A stretch of DNA of 64,000 nt, taken from Clostridia bacterium. GTDB taxonomy: Bacteria; Bacillota; Clostridia; Oscillospirales; CAG-272. The stretch covers positions 31,501 through 95,500 of the forward strand of contig JAFTPD010000015.1 of NCBI GenBank assembly GCA_017463485.1, written 5' to 3'. The position numbers were made by a program, and so were the translations under genes. Numbering within the stretch: the first letter of the stretch is position 1; every line of letters starts with the position of its first letter. A model generated the notes under the pieces. It was not told the DNA's origin. It searched no databases and was given only the letters and a program-made list of their open reading frames with translations. Below are positions 18,369 to 27,653 of the stretch, piece after piece.

Positions 18369-19289
18369 ATGAGCATGGCAAACGCTGTGTCGCGCGGCGG
18401 AAGGATACCCGTTATCGTTCCGAGCAGATATTATCAGAGCTACTTTATGGGCGGCAAAAGCTTTGGCACATTTTCTGCCTCTGCCATGGTAGATTTCCTT
18501 GCCCGACAAGGGTTTGACGGCATTGACCTCTCCCTTGACAGCATTGACGTCTACGACGACTCCCTCGCCAGCGTGTATTTCGGACTTAAAAATCGCGCCA
18601 CCGCCAACGGACTTGCAATCCCCGTGTGCCACCTGCCATTCTATATGCCGAATCCGGAGGACGCGGAGGCTATGAAAAAATATTCCGCATCCGTTTTGCG
18701 CGGCGTGGATATTGCAGGCTCGCTCGGTATTCCCGACGCAGTGATACATCCCGTGGTGCGCCATAGCTCACGATGTTGTCACGAAAGATGGATAGAGAAA
18801 AATATTGATTTTTTGACTCCCGTTTGCCACCGCGCAAGGGAGCAGGGTGTCCGACTTGCCATTGAAAACATGGCAGGCGTTCCCTATAAAAGTGTTGCGG
18901 GAGATAAGGTTTTCGGCTGCCGTGCCGAGGATATCGTCCTGCTTGCCGATAGGCTGAAAACGGGCGTGTGCTGGGATACGGGCCACGCGAATATCACGGG
19001 GCTGTGCCAGTCGGCGGAGCTGTCGGTGATTGGAGGGCGATTGACCGCGCTCCATATCCACGGCAACGACGGCAAAAAGGATGCGCACCTTTTGCCTTGC
19101 AACCCTCGCAGCACCATGGACGTTGACGACCTTGCAAAAGGCTTGAGGGCTATCGGCTTTACCGACCGCGCGGGAATATATCTTAATTTTGAGATAAAGA
19201 CCTCCCACCTCACCGCAGATCGAAGCGAGCGCGAGAAATTTGCGCACCTTACACTGAAAAGCGCGGCTTGGATTACCAAAAAGCTTTGA
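18369..19289 (+). CDS. sugar phosphate isomerase/epimerase (xylose isomerase-like TIM barrel)
   Basis: A 306-residue protein of the AP-endonuclease-2/xylose-isomerase-like barrel superfamily. Metal- and sugar-binding positions typical of the fold are visible: FDGIDLSLDS, VCHLPF, DAVIHPVVRH, LAIENMAG (the conserved Glu), CWDTGHANITG (Asp and His), LHIHGNDGKKDAH and a C-terminal NFEIK. The pattern fits a metal-dependent isomerase or epimerase acting on a sugar, but the substrate is unknown. A strong site (GAGGTGAGG) precedes the ATG. It is followed after 37 nt by cysS, so the two are probably co-transcribed. Confidence 0.8.
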   Translation: MSMANAVSRGGRIPVIVPSRYYQSYFMGGKSFGTFSASAMVDFLARQGFDGIDLSLDSIDVYDDSLASVYFGLKNRATANGLAIPVCHLPFYMPNPEDAEAMKKYSASVLRGVDIAGSLGIPDAVIHPVVRHSSRCCHERWIEKNIDFLTPVCHRAREQGVRLAIENMAGVPYKSVAGDKVFGCRAEDIVLLADRLKTGVCWDTGHANITGLCQSAELSVIGGRLTALHIHGNDGKKDAHLLPCNPRSTMDVDDLAKGLRAIGFTDRAGIYLNFEIKTSHLTADRSEREKFAHLTLKSAAWITKKL

Positions 19290-19326
19290 TACACATAGAA
19301 ACCAAACCGAGAAAGGACATAGAATC

Positions 19327-20778
19327 ATGCTTTTATATAATTCTGCTACACGAAAAAAAGACACATTTGTTCCGAGATTTGAGGGCAAGGTCAGTATGTA
19401 TACCTGCGGACCTACCGTTTATCATTTTGCCCATATCGGAAATCTGCGTACCTACATCATGGAGGACGTGCTGGATAAATATTTCAGATATGCGGGATAT
19501 GACGTTACCCGCGTGATGAACATCACCGACGTCGGACACCTTACCAGTGACGCAGACACGGGCGAGGACAAGATGCTCAAGGGCGCACGCCGCGAGAATA
19601 AGACGGTGCTTCAGATAGCACAATATTATACGGACGCATTCTTTGAGGATTGCCGAAAGCTGAATATCCGTCGCCCCGATATCGTACAGCCCGCTACGGG
19701 TTGCATTGACGAGTACATTCACATCATTCAGACCCTGCTTGAAAAGGGATACGCTTATGAAGCGGGCGGAAACGTGTATTTTGACACGTCCAAGCTGGAA
19801 AAGTACTACGTATTTAACGATTTCAAGGAGGAGGACCTTGAGGTCGGCGTGCGCGAGGGCGTGGATGCCGACGACAACAAAAAGAATCGCGCGGACTTTG
19901 TTCTGTGGTTCACGAAGTCCAAGTTTGATTCGCAGGAGCTGAAATGGGATTCTCCTTGGGGAGTGGGTTACCCCGGCTGGCATATCGAATGCTCGGGCAT
20001 CAGCATGAAGTATCTTGGCGAGTACCTTGATATCCATTGCGGCGGAATAGATAACGCATTTCCCCACCACACCAACGAGATAGCGCAAAGCGAGGCTTAC
20101 GTCGGACACGAGTGGTGCAACAACTGGTTCCACGTTCTGCATCTCAATACCACGGGCGGCAAGATGTCCAAGTCCAAGGGTGAATTCTTAACCGTTTCAC
20201 TGCTTGAAGAGAAGGGCTACGATCCCATGGTTTACCGCCTCTTCTGCTTGCAGTCGCACTACCGCAAATCGCTTGTTTTCTCTTGGGAGAACATGGACAA
20301 TGCGAAGGTCGCTTACGATAAGCTGATTGCGCGTATCGCCGCGCTCAAGACGGCAGAGGGTGAGGAGATAGACTCCGAGGCTTATGCAAAGCTGCGCGAG
20401 GGATTTGTGACAGCACTTGATAACGACCTCAACACCTCTCTGGCAGTGACTGCGCTGTACGACGTTCTCAAGTTCAAGACAAACGCCGCGACAAAGCTTG
20501 CCTTGTTGGCTGATTTTGACCGCGTGCTGTCGCTGAATCTTATTGATGCGGCTGAAAAATTGAGAGCGGCTGACAAAAAGGACGAGGCTGACGGCGCACC
20601 CGCACAGGGCAGTGACGATCCCTTCGTAAAGGAAATTTTGGAGCTTATTGAGAAGCGCCGTGATGCAAAGAAAAACAAGGATTACGCCGAGGCTGACAGA
20701 ATTCGCGCGTACCTTGCCGATAAAGGAGTAACGCTCGTTGATACAAAGGACGGTACGACCTTCAAGATCGAAGGCTGA
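19327..20778 (+). CDS. cysS: cysteine--tRNA ligase
   Basis: A 483-residue class I aminoacyl-tRNA synthetase that charges tRNA-Cys. The HIGH-type motif is CGPTVYHFAHIGN, with the zinc-binding Cys next to it. ECSGISMKYLG, HCGGIDNAFPHHTNE and the KMSKS motif GGKMSKSKGEF are all in place. The C-terminal helical domain ends in KDGTTFKIE, as in other CysRS proteins. Length is normal. It lies between the isomerase-like gene and a GtrA-type gene. Confidence 0.97.
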   Translation: MLLYNSATRKKDTFVPRFEGKVSMYTCGPTVYHFAHIGNLRTYIMEDVLDKYFRYAGYDVTRVMNITDVGHLTSDADTGEDKMLKGARRENKTVLQIAQYYTDAFFEDCRKLNIRRPDIVQPATGCIDEYIHIIQTLLEKGYAYEAGGNVYFDTSKLEKYYVFNDFKEEDLEVGVREGVDADDNKKNRADFVLWFTKSKFDSQELKWDSPWGVGYPGWHIECSGISMKYLGEYLDIHCGGIDNAFPHHTNEIAQSEAYVGHEWCNNWFHVLHLNTTGGKMSKSKGEFLTVSLLEEKGYDPMVYRLFCLQSHYRKSLVFSWENMDNAKVAYDKLIARIAALKTAEGEEIDSEAYAKLREGFVTALDNDLNTSLAVTALYDVLKFKTNAATKLALLADFDRVLSLNLIDAAEKLRAADKKDEADGAPAQGSDDPFVKEILELIEKRRDAKKNKDYAEADRIRAYLADKGVTLVDTKDGTTFKIEG

Positions 20779-20807
20779 CGCTTGTCACTTGCTGAGCAAA
20801 ATTGAAC

Positions 20808-21311
20808 ATGAAAGAGCTTTTTAAAAAATACCGCGAGATAATAATGTATCTCATATTCGGAGTGCTTACCACCGCGGTGGGACTGGGAACGTACAGCCTG
20901 TGCTTCTTTATTGCCGAGCACGCGCTGAATATTCCTATGGATGCGCCCGAATCCACGGCTTATATCGTCACCTATTTTGTCATTCAGATATTGCAGTGGG
21001 TGGTGGCGGTGCTTACCGCATTTTACACTAACAGACGCTGGGTGTTTACCGACGCGGAGAGGGGAGAGGGCACACTTGCCCGTCAGCTCACGCTGTTCGC
21101 AGGCTCAAGAGTGCTTACCCTTATCCTGGATATCGTGTCGACCTATGCGTTTATCTACCTACTCAAGCTGTGGATAAACGACTCGGCACCTCCCACGCTG
21201 CTTGGCATTTCCTTTACGGCGGAATTTATCGCAAAGATAATCACCTCCGTATTGGTAGTAGTTGCAAATTACGTGTTGAGCAAGCTGTTTGTGTTTAAAA
21301 ATAAAAAATAA
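20808..21311 (+). CDS. GtrA-family membrane protein
   Basis: A 167-residue protein with four hydrophobic segments, beginning IIMYLIFGVLTTAVGLGTYSL and including the conserved FYTNRRWVF and NYVLSKLFVF motifs of GtrA/DPMS proteins. GtrA proteins are thought to help flip lipid-linked sugars during cell-surface polysaccharide modification. The ATG at 20808 was preferred to a TTG at 20802, although the ribosome site is weak for both. It follows cysS by 29 nt. Confidence 0.85.
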   Translation: MKELFKKYREIIMYLIFGVLTTAVGLGTYSLCFFIAEHALNIPMDAPESTAYIVTYFVIQILQWVVAVLTAFYTNRRWVFTDAERGEGTLARQLTLFAGSRVLTLILDIVSTYAFIYLLKLWINDSAPPTLLGISFTAEFIAKIITSVLVVVANYVLSKLFVFKNKK

Positions 21312-21318
21312 CTTTAGA

Positions 21319-21355
21319 TGAACCTCGTTAAATCATCACACGAGGTTCACTTTTG
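21319..21355 (+). terminator. intrinsic terminator after the GtrA-type gene
   Basis: A 9-bp stem TGAACCTCG/CGAGGTTCA (21319-21327/21341-21349) is followed by CTTTTG. Confidence 0.7.
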
Positions 21356-21427
21356 TGTGATAATATTGTTCTGTATAGACCGTTTCCGCGCCGATCTGGG
21401 CGGCGGAAGAGAGAAAGGAGCGCTGAT

Positions 21428-24400
21428 ATGTCATTGAATGGAACACCCAATGCTGCCGACGGATGGAAAAGCCTTGATGCGACTGTCCCTGCGGCGATAG
21501 GTATCGACATAGGCTCTACCACCGCAAAGCTGGTGGTGTATTGTGACGGACAGCTTGTATATTCTTGCTATGAAAGACATTTTTCGCAGGTAAGACCGAA
21601 AACGTTGGAGCTTTTACTCCGCGTCCGTGAGCTGGTCGGCGACAGACCCGTAAGGGCGGCAATTTCGGGCTCGGCGGGACTTGGTATGGCTAATTCTGCG
21701 GGCATTCCCTTCGTTCAGGAGGTGTTTGCCACGGGTGAAACGGTAAAGCGGTTGGAGCCCGATACGTCGGCTGTTATCGAGCTTGGAGGAGAGGACGCAA
21801 AGGTCATATTCTTCAAGGGCGGAATGGACGAGCGCATGAACGGCACGTGCGCTGGCGGAACTGGCGCGTTTATCGACCAGATGGCGACTCTGCTTGACGT
21901 TACTGTCGAGGAGCTTGACCGACTCAGCCTTAACGCCACCAAGATATATCCTATCGCATCCCGTTGCGGCGTTTTTGCAAAGACGGACATTCAGCCCCTC
22001 CTCAATCAGGGCGCGGCGAAGGAAAATATCGCTGCCAGCATATATGCGTCGGTCGCAAGTCAGACTATCGCGGGACTTGCGCAGGGACGAAAAATTGAAG
22101 GCAAGGTAATGTTCCTCGGCGGACCTCTGTATTTCTGTCAGGGACTCCGTAAGGCATTCAAGGATGCCTTGAAGCTTGACGACGAGCATGCAATATTCCC
22201 TGAATACGCAAGGATATCCGTTGCGCTCGGCGCGGCGATATATGCGTCGGCACTTGACTCTGCCGTAACCATGGACGAGCTTATCGCGGGAGTGGAGGCA
22301 AGCACTCGCGAGCGACTTGTCGCGTCACATACCGAGCCGCTTTTTGAAAGAGAGGAGGACTATCGCGAGTTTTGCGCGCGCCACTCAAGGGCGTCCGTAA
22401 AATCGGTGTATCCCAAGGACTATTCGGGTAACGCATATCTCGGCATCGACTGCGGCTCGACTACAACCAAGCTGGTGCTTATGAGCGAGGACGGGGAGAT
22501 AGTATATTCCTACTACGACTCCAACCGAGGTAATCCCGTAAATATCGTCAAGGAGCAGCTGCGGGAGATATACGAGCTTTGCGGCAACAGAATAAAAATC
22601 ATGGGCAGCTGTGTTACGGGATACGGCGAGGAGCTTATCCGCCACGCCTTCCATATCGACGCGGGGCTCGTGGAAACCATGGCGCACTTTACTGCCGCAA
22701 AATATTTTAATCCCCGCGTGGATTTCATACTCGATATCGGCGGACAGGACATAAAGTGCTTCAAAATAAAGGACGACGCCATTGACTCCATCATGCTCAA
22801 CGAGGCTTGCTCGTCGGGATGCGGCTCGTTTATTGAAACCTTCGCCCGCTCTATGGGATACGAGGTTGACGAGTTCGCAAAGCTCGGACTTATGGCAAAA
22901 GCCCCCGTGGAGCTTGGAACGAGATGCACGGTGTTTATGAATTCGTCCGTCAAGCAGGCGCAAAAGGACGGTGCGACCGTGGGCGACATATCCGCGGGAC
23001 TGTCCCGAAGCGTGGTCAAGAACGCCATTTATAAGGTCATTCGCGTGGCGAGTGCCGAGGAGCTTGGCGAAGAGATCGTGGTGCAGGGAGGAACCTTCCT
23101 CAACGACGCGGTGCTTCGCTCGTTTGAAATGGAGATAGGACACGAGGTAATACGTCCGCAGATCGCGGGACTTATGGGCGCGTTTGGCGCGGCACTGTAT
23201 GCTAAGGGACTTTGCCTTGACAAGTCTGCTGTGCTGACGGCGGACGAGCTGAAAAGCTTTACGCACGAATCCCGTGCGGCGCGCTGTCACGGCTGCACCA
23301 ACAAATGCAACATTACCGTAAATACCTTCGCAAATGGCGAAAAATACATATCGGGCAACAAATGCGAAAAAGGCGCGGGAATCAAGAAGGGTGACACCGA
23401 GCTTATCCCTAACCTTCACAAATATAAGCGCGATGCTCTGTTCGCTCTTGAGGAGAGATCGGCGGACGGCGGACGCGGCAAGCTGGGACTGCCCATGGCG
23501 CTCGGAATGTATGAGCTTGCGCCTCTGTGGCACGAAATATTCACATCTCTCGGCTTTGAGGTGGTGCTGTCGGGTGAATCCCGCCGCTCCATGTATACGA
23601 AGGGACAGTATTCCATTCCCTCCGATACCGCCTGCTATCCCGCGAAGATAATGCACGGTCATATCGAGGCGTTGATAGAAAAAGGCGTGGACGCTATATT
23701 CTATCCTTGCCTTACCTACAACGTGGACGAGCATATAAGCGACAACCACTACAACTGCCCCGTGGTGGCATATTACTCCGAGCTGCTTCGCGGCAACATG
23801 GAGAGCATTGGCGACGCGGGCGTGGATTTCCTTTATCCCTATTTGAATATCAACGACGAGCGACAGTTCGTAAGCGGGCTGTATAAGGCACTAAAGGATA
23901 AGTTCGGCGGATTTAAAAAATCCGAAATCAAGCGCGCCGTGTCGCGCGGGCTCAAGGCTTACGCTGATTGGATGGCTGATATTCGCCGCGAGGGCGAGGC
24001 GGCTATCAAGTGGGCAAGAGCCAAGGGCATGAAGATAATGATCCTCGCGGGCAGACCGTATCACGTCGACCCGGAGATAGGTCACGGCATCGACAGGCTG
24101 GCGGCGTCTCTCGGCTTTGCCGTAGTAACCGAGGACAGCATCGGAGGCATAGCAAAGGCGAAAAAGGTGCATGTTCTCAATCAGTGGACGTATCACGCAC
24201 GTCTTTATGCGGCGGCACAGTACGCCTGCGAGCATGACGACGTTCAGCTCGTTCAGCTTGTTTCCTTCGGTTGCGGAATTGACGCCGTTACCACCGACGA
24301 GGTTCGAGCTATCCTTGAGAGCGGCGGCAAGCTGTATACCCAGATCAAAATAGACGAGATAACCAACCTCGGCGCGGTCACCATCCGACTCCGCAGTCTT

Positions 24401-24487
24401 ATCGGTGCGTTGGATTACGCTAAGGGTAAGCAAAAAACGGCTCTCGCGGGTGCGAGCGAGCGCGAGAGAGAGGAGGCGACGGTATGA
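21428..24487 (+). CDS. 2-hydroxyacyl-CoA dehydratase activase-like protein, two ASKHA domains plus DUF2229 region
   Basis: A 1019-residue protein; the ATG at 21428 has AAAGGAG upstream. Two BadF/HgdC-type ATPase domains are tandem: GIDIGSTTAKLVVY with the Fe-S/dimer segment NGTCAGGTGAF, and GIDCGSTTTKLVLM with NEACSSGCGSF. The remaining 350 residues carry a Cys-rich linker (CHGCTNKCNI) and a DUF2229-type domain. Activases of this class use ATP and a [4Fe-4S] cluster to inject a low-potential electron into a 2-hydroxyacyl-CoA dehydratase. The next gene overlaps by ATGA and encodes what is normally the C-terminal part of the same polypeptide in Clostridia. No classical dehydratase subunits are nearby, so the physiological target is open. 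Confidence 0.85.
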   Translation: MSLNGTPNAADGWKSLDATVPAAIGIDIGSTTAKLVVYCDGQLVYSCYERHFSQVRPKTLELLLRVRELVGDRPVRAAISGSAGLGMANSAGIPFVQEVFATGETVKRLEPDTSAVIELGGEDAKVIFFKGGMDERMNGTCAGGTGAFIDQMATLLDVTVEELDRLSLNATKIYPIASRCGVFAKTDIQPLLNQGAAKENIAASIYASVASQTIAGLAQGRKIEGKVMFLGGPLYFCQGLRKAFKDALKLDDEHAIFPEYARISVALGAAIYASALDSAVTMDELIAGVEASTRERLVASHTEPLFEREEDYREFCARHSRASVKSVYPKDYSGNAYLGIDCGSTTTKLVLMSEDGEIVYSYYDSNRGNPVNIVKEQLREIYELCGNRIKIMGSCVTGYGEELIRHAFHIDAGLVETMAHFTAAKYFNPRVDFILDIGGQDIKCFKIKDDAIDSIMLNEACSSGCGSFIETFARSMGYEVDEFAKLGLMAKAPVELGTRCTVFMNSSVKQAQKDGATVGDISAGLSRSVVKNAIYKVIRVASAEELGEEIVVQGGTFLNDAVLRSFEMEIGHEVIRPQIAGLMGAFGAALYAKGLCLDKSAVLTADELKSFTHESRAARCHGCTNKCNITVNTFANGEKYISGNKCEKGAGIKKGDTELIPNLHKYKRDALFALEERSADGGRGKLGLPMALGMYELAPLWHEIFTSLGFEVVLSGESRRSMYTKGQYSIPSDTACYPAKIMHGHIEALIEKGVDAIFYPCLTYNVDEHISDNHYNCPVVAYYSELLRGNMESIGDAGVDFLYPYLNINDERQFVSGLYKALKDKFGGFKKSEIKRAVSRGLKAYADWMADIRREGEAAIKWARAKGMKIMILAGRPYHVDPEIGHGIDRLAASLGFAVVTEDSIGGIAKAKKVHVLNQWTYHARLYAAAQYACEHDDVQLVQLVSFGCGIDAVTTDEVRAILESGGKLYTQIKIDEITNLGAVTIRLRSLIGALDYAKGKQKTALAGASEREREEATV

Positions 24488-25833
24488 GTGCTGATGTCAA
24501 AAATAAATGCGTCGAATGTGCCGAATGTAACGAATGTGAGCGCACGGACACCTGTAACGTAGTGTTCACGGAGGAGATGCGCAAAACCTATAAAATACTC
24601 ATCCCCACAATGCTGCCAAGGCATTTTAAGATACTTGCAAACGTGTTCAGCTACTACGGATATAACACCGAGCTGCTTGAGGACGGTACTCACGGCGACA
24701 GCAAGACCGTTATTGACGCGGGACTCAAATACGTCCACAACGACTCCTGCTATCCTGCACTGCTTGTTATCGGTCAGTTTATCGCCGCGCTTCAAAGCGG
24801 ACGCTACGACACTCACAAAGTGGCGCTGATGCTGACTCAGACGGGCGGCGGATGCCGCGCCTCCAATTACATATCCTTGCTTCGCAAGGCATTGGTGCGC
24901 GCGGGATTTGAATACGTTCCCGTTATCTCGCTTAACTTTTCGGGACTGGAATCCTGCCCCGGCTTTAAGCTGACGCTCCCCATGATACACCGCCTGCTTT
25001 ACGGAATCCTATACGGTGACCTGCTTTTGACGCTTGTCAATCAGACCCGCCCGTACGAGCTTGAAAAGGGTAGGGCAGAGGCGCTCGCGGACGAATGGAG
25101 CGAGCGGCTGGCGAGAGAAATGACGGCAAGCCGCATAAGGTATTCCGAGGTCAAAAAGACTTATCGCAGAATAATAGATTCCTTTGCCGCCATTGACGTT
25201 GGCGGACGTGACCGCCGCACCGCCCCTGCAGTGCGCGTGGGAATCGTAGGCGAGATATTCGTCAAGTTTTCGCCTCTCGGCAACAATCAGCTTGAGGATT
25301 TTTTGGTGTCGGAGGGAGCCGAGCCCGTGCTTTCGGGACTTATCGACTTCTGTCTGTACGTTGTGACCAATTCCATAGTGGACTACGAGCTGTACGGCAT
25401 TGGAAAAATGAAGGCGAAAATTTATAAGATCGCTGACAAATTCTTTTTGAGAAAGCAAAAGGACCTTATCGACATAATTGATAAGGAGGGAAGCTTCAAT
25501 CCTCCCACCCCCTTTGCTCATACGCGCACGCTTGCCCGCGGCTACGTTGGCATGGGCGCGAAGATGGGCGAGGGCTGGCTGCTCACTGCCGAAATGCTGG
25601 AGCTTATTGACGAGGGTGTAAACAACGTTATCTGCACACAGCCCTTCGGTTGCCTGCCTAATCATATCGTGGGTAAGGGCATGATGAAGCCGATAAAGGA
25701 GCGCTACCCCCACGTCAATCTGGTCGCAATAGACTATGATGCGGGTGCGACCAAAATAAATCAGGAGAACCGCATAAAGCTGATGCTTGCAAATGCGATC
25801 CCCACGCCGCCTTGCCATCACGGCACAAGGTAA
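24484..25833 (+). CDS. 2-hydroxyacyl-CoA dehydratase-like (HgdB/DUF2229-associated) protein
   Basis: A 449-residue protein whose ATG overlaps the stop of the activase-like gene (ATGA), which implies translational coupling. The N-terminus has a Cys cluster (CVECAECNECERTDTC). LTQTGGGCRASNYISLLRKAL and CTQPFGCLPNHIVGKGMMK contain conserved Cys residues typical of the dehydratase-like C-terminal region of the large clostridial activase-related proteins. It probably forms a complex with the product of 21428. The fusion partner is usually part of one protein of about 1400 residues, so this is a naturally split version. No frameshift scar is evident. Confidence 0.8.
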   Translation: MSADVKNKCVECAECNECERTDTCNVVFTEEMRKTYKILIPTMLPRHFKILANVFSYYGYNTELLEDGTHGDSKTVIDAGLKYVHNDSCYPALLVIGQFIAALQSGRYDTHKVALMLTQTGGGCRASNYISLLRKALVRAGFEYVPVISLNFSGLESCPGFKLTLPMIHRLLYGILYGDLLLTLVNQTRPYELEKGRAEALADEWSERLAREMTASRIRYSEVKKTYRRIIDSFAAIDVGGRDRRTAPAVRVGIVGEIFVKFSPLGNNQLEDFLVSEGAEPVLSGLIDFCLYVVTNSIVDYELYGIGKMKAKIYKIADKFFLRKQKDLIDIIDKEGSFNPPTPFAHTRTLARGYVGMGAKMGEGWLLTAEMLELIDEGVNNVICTQPFGCLPNHIVGKGMMKPIKERYPHVNLVAIDYDAGATKINQENRIKLMLANAIPTPPCHHGTR

Positions 25834-25861
25834 GTATAGATTTTTAAGGAAGGAATTTCAA

Positions 25862-26311
25862 ATGGGCAATTTCAAAACGAAATTAGCAAGATTTATGTAC
25901 GGAAGATACGGCGCCGACGAGCTGTACTACGCACTTTTTCTCTTTGAGATAATTGTCCTTGTATTATCCACGGTATTTCAGGTTCTTGGCTACAACAGCA
26001 CGCCATTTGCGATAGTGTCTGCCGTGCTTTACGCCATATCCATAATGACGCTGGTGTTTGCCATTTACAGAATGATGTCGAGAAAGATAGACCGGCGCCG
26101 CCGCGAGAATATGTGGTTTTTGCGTCAGAAATCAAAATTCAAGAACCTGTTCAGATCAAAAAAGCGCCGCCTGTCGGCAATGGATACCGCATCGCATATA
26201 TTCCGCGCGTGTCCTCATTGCTCGGCAACGCTTCGCTTGCCCCGCAAAAGCGGAAAGCATACGGTAAGATGCCCGAGATGCTCGAGAACGTTTAAAGTAA
26301 AAGTAAAATAA
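25862..26311 (+). CDS. two-TM membrane protein with C-terminal zinc ribbon
   Basis: A 149-residue protein with AAGGAAGGA before the ATG at 25862, 28 nt after the previous gene. Residues about 20-70 hold two hydrophobic segments separated by a short loop. A basic stretch (KIDRRRRE, RSKKRR) follows, and the C-terminus is a CPHC-x14-CPRC zinc ribbon. The arrangement puts the ribbon in the cytoplasm. Small membrane zinc-ribbon proteins of this type are common in Clostridia and have no assigned function. The gap 26312-26543 has no further gene. Confidence 0.7.
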   Translation: MGNFKTKLARFMYGRYGADELYYALFLFEIIVLVLSTVFQVLGYNSTPFAIVSAVLYAISIMTLVFAIYRMMSRKIDRRRRENMWFLRQKSKFKNLFRSKKRRLSAMDTASHIFRACPHCSATLRLPRKSGKHTVRCPRCSRTFKVKVK

Positions 26312-26543
26312 ACAAGCAATTTAAAATTAAACGCTTAGTTTACTTGCTGTTCACAATGCCGTGCGTTATTGCATATAATACGCAAAGGGAGCTTAAAGCG
26401 TTGAATCATCAGAATGACGCGAAAAAAAGCAGTCGTTGTAACAAAGACACAAAAAAAGCCTTTGCGACTTGTGCATGGTGACGAGGCGGTGTAAATAAAA
26501 AGTATAACGAATGTTAAAAAATTTTAAAATGCGCAAAAATCTC

Positions 26544-26572
26544 TTGATTTTTAAAAGAAAAACTGTTATAAT
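26544..26572 (+). promoter_or_regulatory. sigma-A promoter of the lipoprotein gene at 26624
   Basis: TTGATT (26544-26549), 17-bp spacer, TATAAT (26567-26572). The leader is about 45 nt with AAAGGAG before the ATG. Confidence 0.85.
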
Positions 26573-26623
26573 ATACCCGTATGGGAATGCCCATAATCCA
26601 TAATCTTAAAAGGAGAATTCAAA

Positions 26624-27583
26624 ATGAAAAAGTTAATTGCACTTGCACTCGCGCTCATTCTGGTAGTTGCTATGTGTGCATGCAACATCGGCGATGGCAA
26701 CGGCACCACTACTGCAGGCACCACCGCGGCTGAGTCCGAGAACGGCACCGGCACCGGTGACGCAACCACTGACGACGGCGAAACCGGCACGGGCGATGTT
26801 ACTACCGACGACGGTAAGGCTACCACCGACGACGGCGAGGCAACCACCGATGACGGTGAGGCTACCACCGACGACGGCGATGCTACCACCGGCGGAGATG
26901 ATGAAACCACCAAGGGAGATAATGGCGGCGACGACATTGAGATGGATTACAGCAAAGAGAACGTATTTATTGGCGAGGACGTTGTTGACGCGGATGGCAA
27001 TGAAGTATTCGGTCGCTCTGCGAAGAAGCTTGCTCCCGGTGAAAGCGTTGCTACCAAGTTTACCGTAACCGAAGGCTGCCTCGCGGGTATATACGTAGGA
27101 TGTCCCTCTTGGAGCGATAACAACGGAACTCTCGTTCTCACCCTTTACTCTTGGGTTGAAGGTGAGGGCACGAGCGAAAAGGCGATTCTCAGAGACGGTT
27201 ATGCAAAGACCGTTGCAACCGAGCCTGTTGCAACCGAAACCTTTGAAAATTATACCGACAATGCTACGTTGAAAATCCAGTTCGACGAAGACACGCTTGG
27301 CGAGGGCGGTACGTATCTCGTAGTTCTCTCTAATCCCGACGACGAGGACCTCGGTGTAGGATATTCTGCTTCTAGTTATAACGCAGAGGCATTCCTTGGC
27401 TCCAGAACCTACAGGCTTCCCACTGCTGAAGAGCTTGAAGCTAAAGGATATACCGGTTTCGAGCAGCTCTACACCTCCAACGACGTTGTATGCTTCAACT
27501 CTAAGGGTACTCCTTCTCTGTTTGACTACATGAATCTCACGGTTGAGGTTTACGTTGATGTAGCGCTCATACCCGACTATTAA
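26624..27583 (+). CDS. surface lipoprotein with acidic repeat linker and beta-sandwich domain
   Basis: A 319-residue protein. A lipoprotein signal ends at Cys20 (VVAMCAC), followed by NIGDGNG and a Thr/Asp/Gly linker to about residue 105 that contains four ATTDDGE-type heptad units. The remaining 210 residues form a beta-rich domain with LVLTLYSWVEGEG, PVATETFENYTD and GGTYLVVLSNPDDE. This pattern recurs in the N-terminal domain of the glycoside hydrolase at 1851. The likely role is binding a polymer at the cell surface; this is an inference. The first 35 residues closely resemble those of the transporter lipoprotein at 48927. It is monocistronic, with its own promoter and terminator. Confidence 0.75.
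   Translation: MKKLIALALALILVVAMCACNIGDGNGTTTAGTTAAESENGTGTGDATTDDGETGTGDVTTDDGKATTDDGEATTDDGEATTDDGDATTGGDDETTKGDNGGDDIEMDYSKENVFIGEDVVDADGNEVFGRSAKKLAPGESVATKFTVTEGCLAGIYVGCPSWSDNNGTLVLTLYSWVEGEGTSEKAILRDGYAKTVATEPVATETFENYTDNATLKIQFDEDTLGEGGTYLVVLSNPDDEDLGVGYSASSYNAEAFLGSRTYRLPTAEELEAKGYTGFEQLYTSNDVVCFNSKGTPSLFDYMNLTVEVYVDVALIPDY
26798..26881 (+). repeat. four tandem 21-bp coding repeats (TTDDG linker)
   Basis: Units 26798-26818, 26819-26839, 26840-26860 and 26861-26881 encode VTTDDGK, ATTDDGE, ATTDDGE and ATTDDGD. Synonymous differences between units show this is not a very recent expansion. Confidence 0.9.
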
Positions 27584-27600
27584 TAATTCGGACGATCACA

Positions 27601-27641
27601 CATAAACAAAAGCCTGCCAATTTGGCAGGCTTTTGTTTATG
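27601..27641. terminator. bidirectional terminator between convergent genes
   Basis: A perfect 19-bp inverted repeat with a 3-nt loop. The outer arms are A/T-rich on both sides, so it can terminate the lipoprotein from the left and the WYL-type regulator operon from the right. Confidence 0.9.
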
Positions 27642-27653
27642 CTTTAACTTTCC

